Shown: positions 15,301 to 25,700, counted from the stretch's first letter. The stretch: DNA of 64,000 nucleotides from Reticulitermes lucifugus (GCA_026260175.1 JAKCWW010001828.1:1-64000), one strand, 5' to 3'. The notes: generated by a model not told the origin, from the sequence alone. Made by a program: numbers and translations.

Positions 15301-17705
15301 TAACATATTTTTTTTTAGTTTAAGTTGTTTTGGCATCTCATATACTTTTATGATATTTGTGAAGTTGAGATCTGAACCATATACGTGGATGATGTAAAAT
15401 AATATTATGCAACTTACATAATAATTTCTTTGGTGTCTTATTAGCCTGACAATGGCTTCTTGTTGAGCCAAAACATGCTGCATTAAAACCATACATTATA
15501 CCAAAAGGGCTTAGTTGTGACTGATGGTTATTATTCATCTTGTATACAAAATTTTGGTCAGGAAACCTGATGGAAGAAGATTACTTGGAAGATACAGGTG
15601 TAGATTAAGGGGTTGATATTCAAATAAATCTTAAACAAATGGGATGCAAGGTGCAGACTGGACTCATCTGGCTGAGTACAGGGACAAGTGGTGAGCTCTT
15701 ATGAACACAAAATGGAGCCTTCAGGTTCCATAAAATGCAGGGACTTTCTTGACTATGTGAGGAACTATTAACTTCTCAAGAAAGACTTTGATTCATGGAG
15801 TCAGATAGTTTCTAAGGCTATATGAGCAAGAAACCTCCCAGCTTCGCCTGGGCCATACCTTTTGTTCAGGCCTACAACTGTTCAATACTATACTTGGCAG
15901 ACTGATAAAAAATTACAATAATTTCAGAGACAGGACAGCCAATCTCTGGACTGATAAAACACAGAATCTCCAAACAAGAGTGTTAACCCTTCAACTGTAA
16001 TATGCAGTCATGACTTATTTTGTTTCTGAGTATGGGAATGAAAATGCTCCACTGTTAGAAAGAGGTCAAGAAAAAATAACATAAGGCTGGGGAAAAAAGG
16101 GGCAGTTACATAGTGAACCTGATGCTGTTTGGGACAATATCTAGCTCTCCGCTGTTTAAACCTCTACTTTGACCTTCAACCTTACAAAAGTAAAACCTAA
16201 CTGTATTATGTTTCTGAAATACCCTCAATCAACAGAGTGGTGTAAAAATCACTTAAAACTCAATGTTTAACATGTTGCCTCTAGTATCACAAGATTTTGA
16301 ACCACCCTGTATGGTGGCAATTTACTAGTTAAACAAGTAAACAATGCAATGCTTTGGCACTTACGAGCTCATCCATTTGTTATCACGTATCCCAAAACAT
16401 TTATATTATCTTTATGCTGTTGAGTCAGCACATTAATAAATAAAGAAATTATACTGAAGGATTTAAATGTTCACAGTTTAAACATTATGCCAAGCACTTC
16501 ATAACGCCGAGGTATTTGTGTAAAATACTGTACCATCATGGCAACCACCACCACCACCACCACCACCTAATTGTTGTTGGAGCCACTGTTGCTTTGTTTT
16601 GTTTTGTTATTAATTTTATCATTAAATTTTAACCTCTCAACAATCAAATAAACAAAATATTTCAAATAAACTGTCACAGAGATTGCTGTACAATTAGTTT
16701 TCCTTACAAAAGATCAGTAAAAATAAAATGTCAAAACTTAAACTGAATTTAGTAACATAATCCTGGAATCTTAAGACAATGGTTTTATTGTATATTATGC
16801 CATGTAGTTTGGAAATAAACTATTCTGAAAGATTTGTACACACAGGAAAGTAAATATTAGAGGTGATGCTAAGGAAATGGGGTCTCACTGAAATCACTAT
16901 ACTGGAAGTTCGGTTATACAAATTACATTTCATGATCCTCATTTCCAGCAGTTACCTCAGGCTAAAGCCTTCAGTAATTTCCAGATGTTGTAAATTGAAG
17001 GGAACTAATGTATAATAGTGGCAAGTGCTTGCAATTCTTTATTTAGCAACACCTCAAAACAGAAGTAATATTTGAGTATGCTGATACAAAATGCGCGCTG
17101 CTAAAACTGACAGCATCCAACATCATGGTCATCTATATATATATATATACACACACACGCACGCACGCACGCACACACACACACACACACACAAAACCAA
17201 AGCCTAACCTTGATTTAAACACACACAAACCCCAAGCTGAGAGCATACCTGACCTTTTGTCGATTACATTTACTGTTCTGTTAACATAAGTTGACAACTG
17301 ATTCTTGAGCCTCTGCGAGCATGATACATTATGGCGATAATTCTATGGGATATGGGACCAACAGAAAGCAAAAATAACGGAATGCATTATGATTGCATTG
17401 ATATGTTCACTTATAAATACTGCATTAAAGAAATAACCTATTTCGATCGTCTGGCGAATTGTACACAATTATGTGTTACAATAAGCAGAACTTTGCCACT
17501 ATTTTGATTTAGTGTGTATACTACTACCTTGAAAAAGGATGGGACTTAAAGGCTAATAAAGAGAAATCACAACGTACAATCCACAGAACGAACATGTTAC
17601 CTTTCGTAAAGAACTAACAAATACTCCTTTCCATCTTGCAGCATTTTCTTCTTTCTCAAAATCATAACTGTGTGGTTCTGATGTAGAAGATGGCGTGGAA
17701 AACAT
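183..17705 (-). CDS. Sos: Son of sevenless (Ras guanine-nucleotide exchange factor), first 12 coding exons; 3' part outside window
   Basis: Sos is recruited to activated receptor tyrosine kinases by Grb2/Drk and loads Ras with GTP at the plasma membrane. Twelve exons join in phase: 17601-17705, 14215-14478, 8823-8906, 5944-6024, 5335-5562, 4764-4904, 3534-3743, 2971-3086, 2741-2871, 1283-1483, 953-1070 and 183-339, totalling 1836 nt or 612 residues. Every junction is GT/AG. Order of domains: double histone fold about residues 1-185, DH (RhoGEF) about 200-390, PH about 450-553, then the linker to REM. Near-identity to animal SOS1 is plain in short blocks such as [42 protein letters not shown] and FLFDGLMI. 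The REM and Cdc25 domains and the proline-rich tail would lie left of base 183. Start: first ATG in frame with the histone fold. Introns total about 15.7 kb and hold mobile elements. Confidence 0.96.
953..1070 (-). CDS. Sos: Sos exon 11, end of PH domain
   Basis: It encodes about 39 residues: [20 protein letters not shown] and [10 protein letters not shown]. The latter is the C-terminal PH helix with its invariant Trp. Acceptor TTCTAG|AA, donor AGAG|GTGTGT; both phases fit the neighbours. Confidence 0.95.
1283..1483 (-). CDS. Sos: Sos exon 10, PH domain
   Basis: It encodes residues about 454-521: [20 protein letters not shown] and [13 protein letters not shown] are the first strands of the SOS PH domain. 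Acceptor TTGCAG|AG, donor GAAG|GTGTGC. Confidence 0.95.
1759..1859. mobile_element. Possible short pogo/Tigger-like MITE in a Sos intron
   Basis: A 101-bp segment flanked by TA on both sides. Its right end reads GGGGGTTCACTG|TA and its left end TA|CTGTAAAATCTC; the ends are only loosely inverted (CAGTGAACCCCCTATTTTAC against CTGTAAAATCTCAATTTTAT). The pattern resembles non-autonomous pogo-type elements. Confidence 0.4.
2741..2871 (-). CDS. Sos: Sos exon 9, DH-PH linker
   Basis: It encodes residues about 410-454 and holds the hallmark [17 protein letters not shown]. The acceptor TTTTAG|A completes a Lys codon with exon 8; the donor CGAG|GTAAGT leaves one base. Confidence 0.95.
2971..3086 (-). 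CDS. Sos: Sos exon 8, DH-PH linker
   Basis: It encodes about 39 residues (372-410), beginning [20 protein letters not shown]. It ends in phase 2 (AA|GTAAGT) and is followed by a short 99-bp intron. Confidence 0.93.
3534..3743 (-). CDS. Sos: Sos exon 7, DH domain core
   Basis: It encodes residues 302-371 including [26 protein letters not shown] and [10 protein letters not shown], the conserved last helices of the SOS DH domain. Acceptor TTGTAG|GCT, donor AAG|GTAAGT. Confidence 0.95.
4764..4904 (-). CDS. Sos: Sos exon 6, DH domain
   Basis: It encodes residues 255-301, including [15 protein letters not shown] and [10 protein letters not shown], both close to SOS1. Phase 0 at both ends (CATAG|GAA and GAG|GTAAAA). 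Confidence 0.95.
5335..5562 (-). CDS. Sos: Sos exon 5, end of histone fold and start of DH domain
   Basis: It encodes residues 179-254. [11 protein letters not shown] closes the histone fold and [19 protein letters not shown] opens the DH domain. Between them is a Gly-rich and Asp/Ser/Thr-rich spacer (GGGGLSGNG and onward) where human SOS1 has a shorter acidic linker. Acceptor ATAG|GTC, donor AAG|GTACTT. Confidence 0.95.
5944..6024 (-). CDS. Sos: Sos exon 4, histone fold
   Basis: It encodes 27 residues (152-178). [13 protein letters not shown] followed by VAMCADK is diagnostic of SOS. Acceptor TATAG|CTG, donor AAG|GTGAAT. Confidence 0.95.
6025..8822. other. Sos intron 3, no gene seen
   Basis: AT-rich intron. 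The only structure I note is one copy of the recurring stem-loop motif at about 7776-7815 on the minus strand (CTGATGACGGC, then GCTGAAACATGTAG). Confidence 0.5.
8823..8906 (-). CDS. Sos: Sos exon 3, histone fold
   Basis: It encodes 28 residues (124-151) including [17 protein letters not shown], almost identical to SOS1. Acceptor GTCAG|GAG, donor AAG|GTAAAT, phase 0 on both sides. Confidence 0.95.
9060..9440 (-). other. Coding-like segment of unknown origin in Sos intron 2
   Basis: The minus strand has a long open stretch with protein-like composition ([38 protein letters not shown]). It continues upstream in the same sense past stops ([18 protein letters not shown]). This looks like a decayed repeat with an old coding part. 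I do not recognise the family. Confidence 0.3.
9780..10140 (-). mobile_element. 3' UTR of the jockey-like LINE
   Basis: It lies directly downstream, on the minus strand, of the LINE ORF2 remnant. It contains a C-rich stretch and a passage resembling other insect jockey-type 3' ends (ACTGAGGTTTTTCCGTGATT, then TCAGTTGTAAGGTGAATGCC). No clear poly-A tail is preserved. Confidence 0.55.
10140..11515 (-). mobile_element. Broken jockey-like non-LTR retrotransposon (ORF2 remnant)
   Basis: Two pieces of one ORF2 in the minus sense. The upstream piece (about 11057-11515) encodes the region before and into reverse transcriptase: [20 protein letters not shown] followed by [12 protein letters not shown]. 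The downstream piece (about 10249-10980) contains [13 protein letters not shown], the catalytic [11 protein letters not shown] box, then [20 protein letters not shown] and the C-terminal [11 protein letters not shown]. The roughly 150 residues of the RT palm between them are missing, and a SINE fragment (10975-11060) sits at the join. A further frame break lies near 10750, and the extreme C-terminus continues left of 10249 in another frame. It lies in Sos intron 2, in the same orientation as the host gene. Confidence 0.88.
10975..11060 (+). mobile_element. tRNA-derived SINE fragment inside the LINE
   Basis: GGTGGCGCAGTTAGTTGAGG resembles an A box and CACGGGTTCGATTCCCG is a good B box, about 40 bases apart. 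A T-rich stretch (GGAATTTTTTATTGACAT) follows. Its antisense translation includes [14 protein letters not shown], which I recall as frequent in predicted proteins from cockroach and termite genomes. Confidence 0.75.
11964..12144. mobile_element. Foldback (long inverted repeat) element nested in piggyBac
   Basis: Two arms of about 85-90 bp meet near 12056 with almost no loop and pair nearly perfectly. Each arm contains CCCCTACATATGTTTC(A/G)GC and CATCTTCAGG. The ends (AACCAACA) and the internal motif are shared with the larger foldback at 29355-30452, so both belong to one family. Confidence 0.8.
12419..13960 (-). pseudogene. piggyBac transposase pseudogene
   Basis: The coding remnant of the element at 11828-14150, read in at least four separate open pieces (13503-13727, 13292-13477, 12895-13098 and 12419-12739). 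The last ends at a natural stop (HSTVDL*) after a Cys-rich domain with CNKC and PCF, as in piggyBac C-termini. A cut-and-paste DDD transposase in life; clearly decayed here. Confidence 0.8.
14215..14478 (-). CDS. Sos: Sos exon 2, histone fold
   Basis: It encodes residues 36-123. Matches to SOS include [17 protein letters not shown] and [10 protein letters not shown]. Acceptor CTTAG|GTG, donor AAG|GTCTGT, phase 0 on both sides. Confidence 0.95.
14703..14880 (+). mobile_element. SINE family A copy
   Basis: A diverged copy of a tRNA-headed SINE: GGGCCATGCCACGGCTTAGG (A-box region), GGCCTCTCACCATGAGGGCC, GGGATTTGTGTTAGACAAAG, then CAGTATCATTCCAGTAATGC. The same order recurs at 44228, 46269, 52230 and 59283. 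It lies in Sos intron 1. Confidence 0.8.
15560..15800 (+). mobile_element. RTE-like LINE 3' coding tail, decayed
   Basis: The plus strand translates, with stops, into the end of an RTE-type reverse transcriptase: [17 protein letters not shown], then [12 protein letters not shown] and NAGTF. The same tail is found at 60620-60965. Confidence 0.6.
15800..17600. other. Rest of Sos intron 1
   Basis: AT-rich sequence with a (CCA)n tract at about 16543-16566 and a mixed AT / AC / ACGC microsatellite at about 17133-17193. No coding or repeat family recognised. Confidence 0.5.
17601..17705 (-). CDS. Sos: Sos exon 1 (coding part)
   Basis: It encodes residues 1-35, from the initiator ATG at 17705 to a phase-0 donor AAG|GTAACA. 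The segment EENAARWKG matches the EENAPKWRG of human SOS1, at the same distance from the start, which fixes the start codon. Confidence 0.92.
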
Positions 17706-17730
17706 TGCAGTTTACGATGAACTGTATTCG

Positions 17731-17772
17731 TTACTGACAACACAACTCGCTGCTATGCGCCATGTTTACTGA
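17731..17772 (-). promoter_or_regulatory. Sos 5' region: possible initiator and short upstream ORF
   Basis: On the minus strand TCAGT, the arthropod initiator consensus, lies at 17768-17772. The ATG at 17763 then opens a 10-codon ORF that ends in TAA at 17731, 26 bases before the Sos start. No TATA box is seen. If transcription starts at the TCAGT, this would be a translated leader. The start site is inferred only. Confidence 0.4.
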
Positions 17773-17779
17773 TTACAAA

Positions 17780-19278
17780 AAATGAGACAGATGAGATTGA
17801 CATTGAAACACCACTGGCCTTGAACACGTACACTCAAATACAAACGTTCATAAATGTGTAAGTAATGTTAACGTAATAAATATGCCAATAGGAATGCTCA
17901 GAAGTGTGTGTAACCACACAAAAAATCGTGAAAGACCCATATTTTATCTCACAAGCACAGATACAACCTAACAACTATCAAAACCTACTGCGCATGCGAA
18001 AATACAATACTTCGATATATCGAAAAAACAGTCCCCTAGGGCCATACCTCCATGAGATATTCATACCATTGATCAGAGGTATACATACGTACTGCTAGCA
18101 CGGATTAGAGCTACTTTTTCGTACAACGACCAGCAGACAGCTGCCACTGCCATCTGTGCGAGACGAACTGCGAACTACAGAGGAGGAACGACAGGAATGA
18201 TCGACATCTACGTTTTATTTCACATGTGCCATGAACAACTACAAACTAATTTCAAGCGTGTTGCGCACATATCAGATGCATGAATGAGATCATGTGGGAT
18301 GTGCTGAAATGTCCGAAAAGGAGCCTTTGCGGACATTTCGCCTCTGAAGATGAACCTACTACGTCTTCTCGAAACGTCGGGAACCAATTTCCCAGTCCCG
18401 CAGCGTTATGAGACCTCAATAACACTGGTACGAAAGCCTAAAACTCGCAGGTTAGACACGAATTGAAACGGCGGATGGCCAATGATTTTCTTCCGTAAGA
18501 TAAGTGCAATTAGCACTTGCATGTCCCAGGAGACAACCGTTCTTGCGTTCTGTGTAGACAAGCATAGCCTATGACAGATAACGTAGTACAAGGTACAAGA
18601 AGCGATATCAATCTGTGACAGAATATAGCAACGAAAAGTGATGTTTGTCTAAAGGCGTGTGACAGTGGCTGATTCGTTTTACACGTATTTATTCCACTGT
18701 CTGAGGTACGCCTGGCGTATTATGTATAACTCGGACAATGGGTAGTGTTCAACGAAATAACCGCAGAACGAAAATTTAACTGGAACTATATTGAGGAAAG
18801 GGATCACATTGTGTCTTAATAAATTATTATATAACGGAGAAATACAGTCGTAACTCTTTTATTATAGTAGCCATGGATTTTGTTCTTATAAAACAACTAC
18901 ATGTTTACCTGATAGGATCATTATCAGGCTTGTAAAAATATGTAAAAGATGCTAGTTTTATATCAATACAGTTATCACTCCATGGATTCACATCTCATAC
19001 TTACAGTCGCATTAAAATTTTATTAATTGTGTTCAAAATTCATCTTATTGCAGCTTTCGTATATTTTATAAGCTTGGTGATATCCGATTGGGTCGAAACA
19101 TGTAGCAATTTTATAAAAAATCTATTATTTTTATAACAAATTAGTTGTGTTAGACTTTATTTATCTACTATGTTAATAATTAACTGGCTCGTCGTGCGCA
19201 TTTCAGTTAAACAATCAGAACGCGGTCACTAAACGACCTCAGAAAGGAACCGTAACATGCACATTTGTGTACAAATTT
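17780..19278. other. Intergenic region upstream of Sos
   Basis: No gene seen. It holds copies of the recurring stem-loop motif at about 18340-18385 (CTCTGAAGATGAA, CGAAACGTCGGGAAC). It also holds a foldback-like pair at about 18885-19125, whose diverged arms contain ACTACATGTTT and GTCGAAACATGTAG. Confidence 0.5.
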
Positions 19279-19830
19279 ACTATTATTATTATTATTATTA
19301 TTATGTGTTATCACCTTTATTCAGGGTATTTACAATTACATACCCGAAACAAACCATATTTCTAGGGTATATAGTGTTGCAGCTATTCTGTAGTTACAAT
19401 TTATGGTACATGTAATGTTTTTCCCATGTTAAATGTTTTGTACCTTTACATCAGTACTTTCCGCAGTATGTGTGCAGTGCCCAATATGGCTGCTTACTGT
19501 AGTTCCTTGATTTCGTGCTTTTCCCGTCATGTTGCTCGTGTATTTTCTGAATGAATTTGAGACAGTTCCATTTGCCCCTCTTAACACTGGTATCATTTTT
19601 TCCCCCACATTGCACATGCGCTGTATTACTACTGTAAGGTTTTTATATTTTAGAATCTTTTCAGTTTCTTTCTTGATCACGTTTCTGTCTCCTGAAATTG
19701 CAACGTCCCTTAACATACATGTTCCTTTTTCATTATCACGGATTATATCCGGTTTATTGTTAGGGATGTTTCTGTCTGTTTGCAGTTGTTGATTCCATAC
19801 TATGGTTACCTTACCTTCATGACTTGTTTC
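19279..19830 (-). mobile_element. Non-LTR retrotransposon 3' end with (AAT)n tail
   Basis: The minus strand from about 19830 to 19429 is an open coding tail: VTIVWNQQLQTDRNIPNNKP, then DVAISGDRNVIKKETEKILK, IQRMCNVGEKMIPVLRGANG and SFRKYTSN. It is followed by a 3' UTR ending GAATAAAGGTGATAACACAT and an (AAT)n tail at 19280-19304. I recall this C-terminal block from insect LINE predictions but cannot name the clade. It is 5'-truncated, as is usual for LINE copies. Confidence 0.75.
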
Positions 19831-20065
19831 TACTTATTATTATTATTATTATTATTATATCGAGAAGATCGTACACCCTAAACATCACATTGATTGCACG
19901 CAATTAGAAATTAACCACAAGGACGAATTCCATATCCAATCCCACTTACGTGGATGTTGGATCGGTGAATGTATATGTGTATGTNNNNNNNNNNNNNNNN
20001 NNNNNNNNNNNNNNNNNNNNNNNNNNNNNNNNNNATGTATGTATGTATGTATGTATGTATGTATG

Positions 20066-20094
<29 letters not shown>
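19816..20094. repeat. Microsatellites around an assembly gap
   Basis: A (TTA)n tract lies near 19836-19858 and a (ATGT)n tract from 20035 to 20094. Fifty N occupy 19985-20034 inside the tetranucleotide run, so the array length is not resolved. Confidence 0.9.
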
Positions 20095-20096
<2 letters not shown>

Positions 20097-20099
20097 GGA

Positions 20100-21440
20100 G
20101 GACTGAAACTTAACTGACGACACAAGTGCACTGGGAAGTGGGAAAGTTGGTGCTCTGGGAAGTAGTGGGAATTGTTTAAAAGTACTGACGACAGATGGTA
20201 ATAAACTTAATGGAAGACATCCCTTTGTGCTTGTATAACCATAAGCAATGAACATGAAAATACCGTCAAAAAACTGTCTTTTTAAGTCGCACGAAGCTAC
20301 ATGATTGAGTCCTCAAATAACGCCATTCAGCTAAGTACGACGAAATTTGTACACGCAAAATAATAAGACATAAAATAATATATACTTCAATATGAGATAT
20401 CAGATCTTGTCAGTGTCTGTCTGTCCATATTTATGTCTGAAATCCCTTATAAATTTTAAGCCACGTGAGCAGTCCCTTCCACTGGATATAGAAGAAATGT
20501 ATGAAATAAACCCATAATGGGGAGGTCGTATCCTTCAATTTTTTGTCTTTACATAAGCATGTTAATTTGATGACAACACTAAAACTCGTTTCGATTAAAT
20601 TTAGTATGCGGGATCGACACCAAAAACAGGGTTAATTGATTTAATCTGTCACATAAAATAGTTACTTTACACACACTTAAAATAGAACTTACTTCATTAA
20701 TTTCCTCCAGAGCTGCTTATAATACAAACGATTGATGCTAACTAATTAGTTCCATGGAGCATATTCTTCTTGACAAGCTGTTAGTCGCTGATGTTGTTGG
20801 GAAATTCCCCACACTTTATGGGGTTTGGAAGATCATATCGTGTTCTCAAAAGCCCGCAACTGTACCAAAATTCTGAGCCAGATTAACGCAGCGCACGCCG
20901 TGCCACTCTATTTCTTTGACCTCTATTTTAACATTACTCTCCCTCTTATGTCTAGGTCTCTTTCCTTCAGATGGAGATGCCTATTGGCTTCAGTTGTTCC
21001 ACAATCACAGGTTGATGGAAGTTTACGACGCTCACCAACCACACCAGTCTTGATTTACACAGACACAGCATCCGTGGCAGCAGTGAACAAGTCTAGAAAG
21101 AAGAGGCTGTACGTCAGGGGGAGAAAGCCATTGCATTTGCGGAGACGGTGGCGGCCCATGCAGGTCTAGCTTGACCATCTTGATACCACCAGCAACCCAC
21201 ACGTTCATCTTAGCCACAAACTCGTAACACCGTGTGCCCCACACACACTGCAGCCAGGGAAAGAAAAAACTCGCGGCAAAACCCGCTTTTTCAAACGTTG
21301 TATGCAACTTGGCTTTTAAATAAAGCTGAAAGAAGCCACGGCCTCCTTGTCGGGCAGTTGCAGGCTGCATCAACGAGGACGTACACGCTAACAACGTAAG
21401 GTACATGATCGATAAAATGGGAGATATTCACGGCAGAGGC
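20100..21440. other. Intergenic, no gene recognised
   Basis: Mostly plain AT-rich sequence. The part at 20900-21300 is richer in GC and has open frames on both strands, but I see no family match or splice pattern. Confidence 0.4.
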
Positions 21441-21575
21441 GGCGAACCCGGGCCAGTATATGCGAGGTTTGTGGTGCCAAAAGTGGCACTGGGATAGGTG
21501 ATTCTCCCAGTACTTCTGTCTTCCTATGTCAGTATCATTCCACAAATTCTCCATGCTCATCTTAATCTTAATAAT
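21440..21575 (+). mobile_element. SINE family A fragment
   Basis: CGAACCCGGGCCAGTATATG, AAGTGGCACTGGGA and TCAGTATCATTCCACAAATT match the body of SINE family A. The tRNA-like head is missing or decayed. Confidence 0.65.
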
Positions 21576-22469
21576 ACTCTTATCAGAAAGGCGAGCGGGC
21601 GAAACCTGGAAACCTTCAAAGAAATGCTCTTTCAGGCATTGTGCAGCATTGATCTGAAAAGTGTTACTTTCACATGGCAGATGGCAGACAGGAAGGTAGT
21701 CATCAGGATAACGAATATCAAGCACTGAAGACATTTTATTATTTGCTATGAAGGAATTTGACAACGATTGCGGATAATAAATATTTATTAACATGAGATA
21801 CTCTTTACACGTCTTACTGGAAGTATTTACAACATCTAGCGTCACGAGTATGATGTTCTTATATATAATTAAAATAACTTAACATTAAATAAAACGGGCA
21901 ATAAATATCAAGTAAAAATATTGAGCACACTACAATTTTGTTACATTTCAACCCTTGATTGACTACTGTAATAAGAACAAATAAATACCAAACATTGTAA
22001 AACATACATCTTGATAAAATTACTTACCAACTATCTAACAAATGAGGTACATACTAATGTATACTCCACATATACAATAATTCTTAATACTATAGATGAC
22101 GTACGCCATTAATACTACAGAATCTGGAAGTACCAGCAGATGACTAGAATGTGAACAATGTGAGCAGGCCGTAACACAAAAAAAACCTCGTATACGTAAT
22201 TAACTTAACATCAAAGACATTTTACGATATAAATAAAAAATAAATTAAGTTACACTAATAAATTATGAAACAAAACAAATGCACAAAATGATAATGCCGT
22301 GCAGTATGGTGACATGCTTCAAGGTGAACACGCAGTTATGCAAATGAGGGTGTAGTTCGTTCCCCTTGTTTCTCACTCCATGTTAGCATTTGTTTTCTAA
22401 TGTTCATTTTGCCAAATAAATGCACCACAAGGTCAGGAGATAAGGGATAATATTTTAAAAACTTTTATG

Positions 22470-22726
22470 CCATCGCCATGCTTTTATTAGTTAGGTGAGT
22501 GTCACTCACTGAAAAAGTACCATTTCCTGATTACTTGGGTCTGAAACAAATAAAGACTGAAACCATCTGAATCAGGACTGAAATTGTCTAAACACGATTT
22601 CAGTCATATTCGCTCGGATTATGAACAGCGATGAAGTCCACATCTACGAGTATAATTTGTGGTTTGACAGCAGGAGGCAGGTGAGATGATCGTGCTAGGT
22701 CACTGATGGGAGTTTCCTTTTCAGAC
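22470..22726 (-). other. Neuropeptide gene terminal exon, mainly 3' UTR
   Basis: A strong acceptor TTTTCTTTACAG is followed by GTC TGA, so in phase 0 the protein ends Val-stop. AATAAA on the minus strand at about 22486-22491 gives a polyadenylation signal. Another frame stays open for 41 codons but does not fit the upstream phase. Confidence 0.6.
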
Positions 22727-25700
22727 CTGTAAAGAAAATAACAGTTTTGTTAACTTAATGAACCAATTCATCCTAAGGTTAAAAGAAATCTTAGATTAAA
22801 GTCACCATCCTGTAAAAACTCAATCCAATAAATATTAATCCAATATAAATAATAAGACGTAAATCTAATATCGCTGTTAGATCGTCATAATTTTGGTTCG
22901 GTTCGATTATTGGCCCGACAGTCGCATATCTTGAATAAAGTTTCTCGAGACTTGCTTTAGTCCCACCAAACAACTGGTGGGAAACTGTCTCAAAAATAAC
23001 TCACAATGGCTTATTTCCACGTCCACCTAAGAACACGCTTTATAATGACAACGCCTACGGGAGAAGAAAATATAAAAACAAAAGGTAGTTTATCTAAAAT
23101 CGACTTTCAAGCATTCTGTACAAACCGAATGGTGCCATGTGCGGAGTTATACTATGTATCCCATCTTCCAAACATCTTGATGAAATTTAATATGGAAGGA
23201 CTATAGTAAATACTGTTGCATGTACCTAATTTCAGTCCAGATTTGTCATCACACTTCATATTTTACGTAAGGAAATACGGCAAGACTTTTTGTTTCTCTA
23301 TAACATGAATAAGGAAACACTACATGTATATCCAATAAAATACACCTTACCTCCACATGATAAGTTTTAATGTTATTCTCCCGTCTCTTCGGTTTTATAA
23401 GAGGTTCCTTTACCAGCTTTAACTAATTCCATTCACCCTCCACAAATAGACTCTGCCTCCCAAATTTCACCGATAGACCTATTATCATTATTAACCCTTC
23501 CGTGACGCCGGGGTTGAAATACTAACTACTGCCCAGAATGGAGGGGTTTTAAATTTATAGTAGCCTACTCTTAAATGCATTCGCGAACGTATGGTGCACC
23601 GAGAAGTTTTAATGGTCCGCACAGTCCACCAAGGTCGGCACTGAGGGGTTTAAATATCAAGGCGAAGAAGCAGATCGAAAATAATATTTTACACATTACA
23701 AATATAATCGAAAATTTCTCAAGCAGTTTTCATGCACTATACTAACCTGAACTCTACGAAACCACTCCGGTAGCGACTGACGAGACACTACCAAGTCTCT
23801 CACCTCGTCATCACCTTCAATGCTGCTCGCCAACATAGCGTCGGCGTCCGGATCGTCTTGCGTCGATTGGTTGCGCAGCTCCTGCAACAGGACTTCTAAA
23901 GATCTTCGGCGTCGGCGTCCACTGCAAGAACAACACGGCAGTGAGAGCATGCGGGAACTCGACGTGGGTGCACTTGTAATGTCTATCTCCCACTTCAGTT
24001 ACGGGTGTAGAAGTTTGTACTTTGTGTGGACATTCCGTAGTTATCTCTGCAGCTTGAGTTTGAATACGAAATTGTTATTCTAAAACTCTCCATGAACGTC
24101 TGTGCCAGTTTTTCCTATGAATACAATTAGATCTTTAAGGAGAATACATAGCGCACAGACACATAAATTCTGGCGTGATTTCAGGCTTCCGCCGCGATGT
24201 AGATGAGATCTGTGCTCTTCTGGGATATTACGCTGCGTTGAGTGGCAGTTCTGTACCGACGTTTAGGGCCAACCTATCGTACCCATATTCAAGGGCCAAT
24301 AATTCCAAGAAGAAAGTTTTCTTCTTGGATAGGCTTTCTCTCACTGAGGATAAAGGCGGCCGAAGCATGGAACTGAGAGCTGATCTTCAACTAATACTTA
24401 TGTTAAAAATGCAGATCTTTATATCCATGCCGACCCCCCTCATGGCGTTTGCTAGCACAGGGATTACTTTAATTTCAACTTACCTTATAAGCCCAAATAG
24501 GCCTAATTAATTTAACACTTGGAACTCTAGCGGATGGTACATGTACCACTAGGCTTAGCAACGAAAAGTGTGCGCTTTGTTCACCCAGCCTATTTATGTA
24601 TCGCGTATGATTCTTAAGCAAGCAACAATTGATTGTTTACATAACATTCACTGATTGGTTTTTATAATGGAAGCATGCTGTGAGCTCTGTGAGGTACGGC
24701 ATGGATCTTTTATAGAAAGATGGACTGCTTGTCCCTGATGATGAAGGCATTGCGATGCTTCGAAACGTCGGGAACTTCTCGTACAACAAAACAGCGTAAA
24801 ATGCCAGAAGACGATTTTTCAGCAACACCCTTGTGAGAAATTTAAATGTCGCAGGAACCTCTTGGTTGCGTAATTTGACCTTCTCACAGCCGTGATGTTG
24901 AAGATTCAAGTCTTCTGGGACATGACGCCATGTCGATCGCTAACTTCGAAGATTCAGAGAAGCTGCCTCCATCTTCAGAGTAGTCCAAGACGACTATGAT
25001 GAATGTGGAGGCAGCAGGTCTCTCCGAAAATGCGGTAACTATTTACAAATCGACGCGGCAACATATCCCAGAAGACGTTTACCTTCAAGACCTTAGTTAT
25101 CCATCCTGCTGACAGCTATAAGCAAAACTCTAAGGAAAGAATTTCAGCCTTTGTAAACTTAGGAAGTAAAACGAGATTCGTAGATACAAGATTTCTAAGC
25201 CGGTAAGTACACACTTTGTATTAGGTCTTAAAAACTTTTGTTTTAAAACAATTATAAAGTCTTGGCATGTACATTACTCACACTACTGCTCTTATTTTCA
25301 CTAGAATGGATAAAACAAGTAACAGACGCCCTATGCTAGAAACTTAACTGACACAGCAGTGGATTTAGGGACCAGAGTGTTTGTACAGGTATCTGTACTG
25401 AAACACAGGCAAAATTAAAAGATAGATGAAGTCGTTTTAAACAGACTCATGCCCTGTAGAACATGTGCCAGCAAATAGCAATGGTTTGCCCAATTACAGT
25501 GAGAGAGCGACACCAAAATGCGATCTTTGGCTGCTGTTTTTAGATGTGGAGCACGAAGAATGAATTGCAAAATTAAGTTTGCTGCTGGGAACTAATTTGA
25601 GGATAGAATTGTCCGCACGCTGGCGTACAACATGCAATGACAGTCATTTTCTATGTAAATTGGCTCGTATCTAATTTCTGACACGGACACGAAAGTAAAT

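Noticed and set aside
19911-20255. Open frames through the (ATGT)n tract and the N gap
   Set aside because: Tyr-Ile-His-Thr repeats are a translation of the microsatellite.
21032-21406. 124-codon minus-strand frame in GC-richer intergenic DNA
   Set aside because: No recognisable domain or splice pattern. The overlapping plus-strand frame is equally plausible, so neither is supported.
22603-22725. 41-codon open frame in the terminal exon of the neuropeptide gene (begins SEKETPISD, ends HNPSEYD)
   Set aside because: It needs a different phase from the one delivered by exon 3, or a poor purine-rich acceptor (GAAAAG). Forty-one open codons are not rare by chance.
22791-22973. Minus-strand open frame in neuropeptide intron 3 (contains [18 protein letters not shown])
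   Set aside because: Protein-like at first sight, but without good splice borders in the needed phase, and it turns into a low-complexity hydrophobic end. Not supported as an exon.
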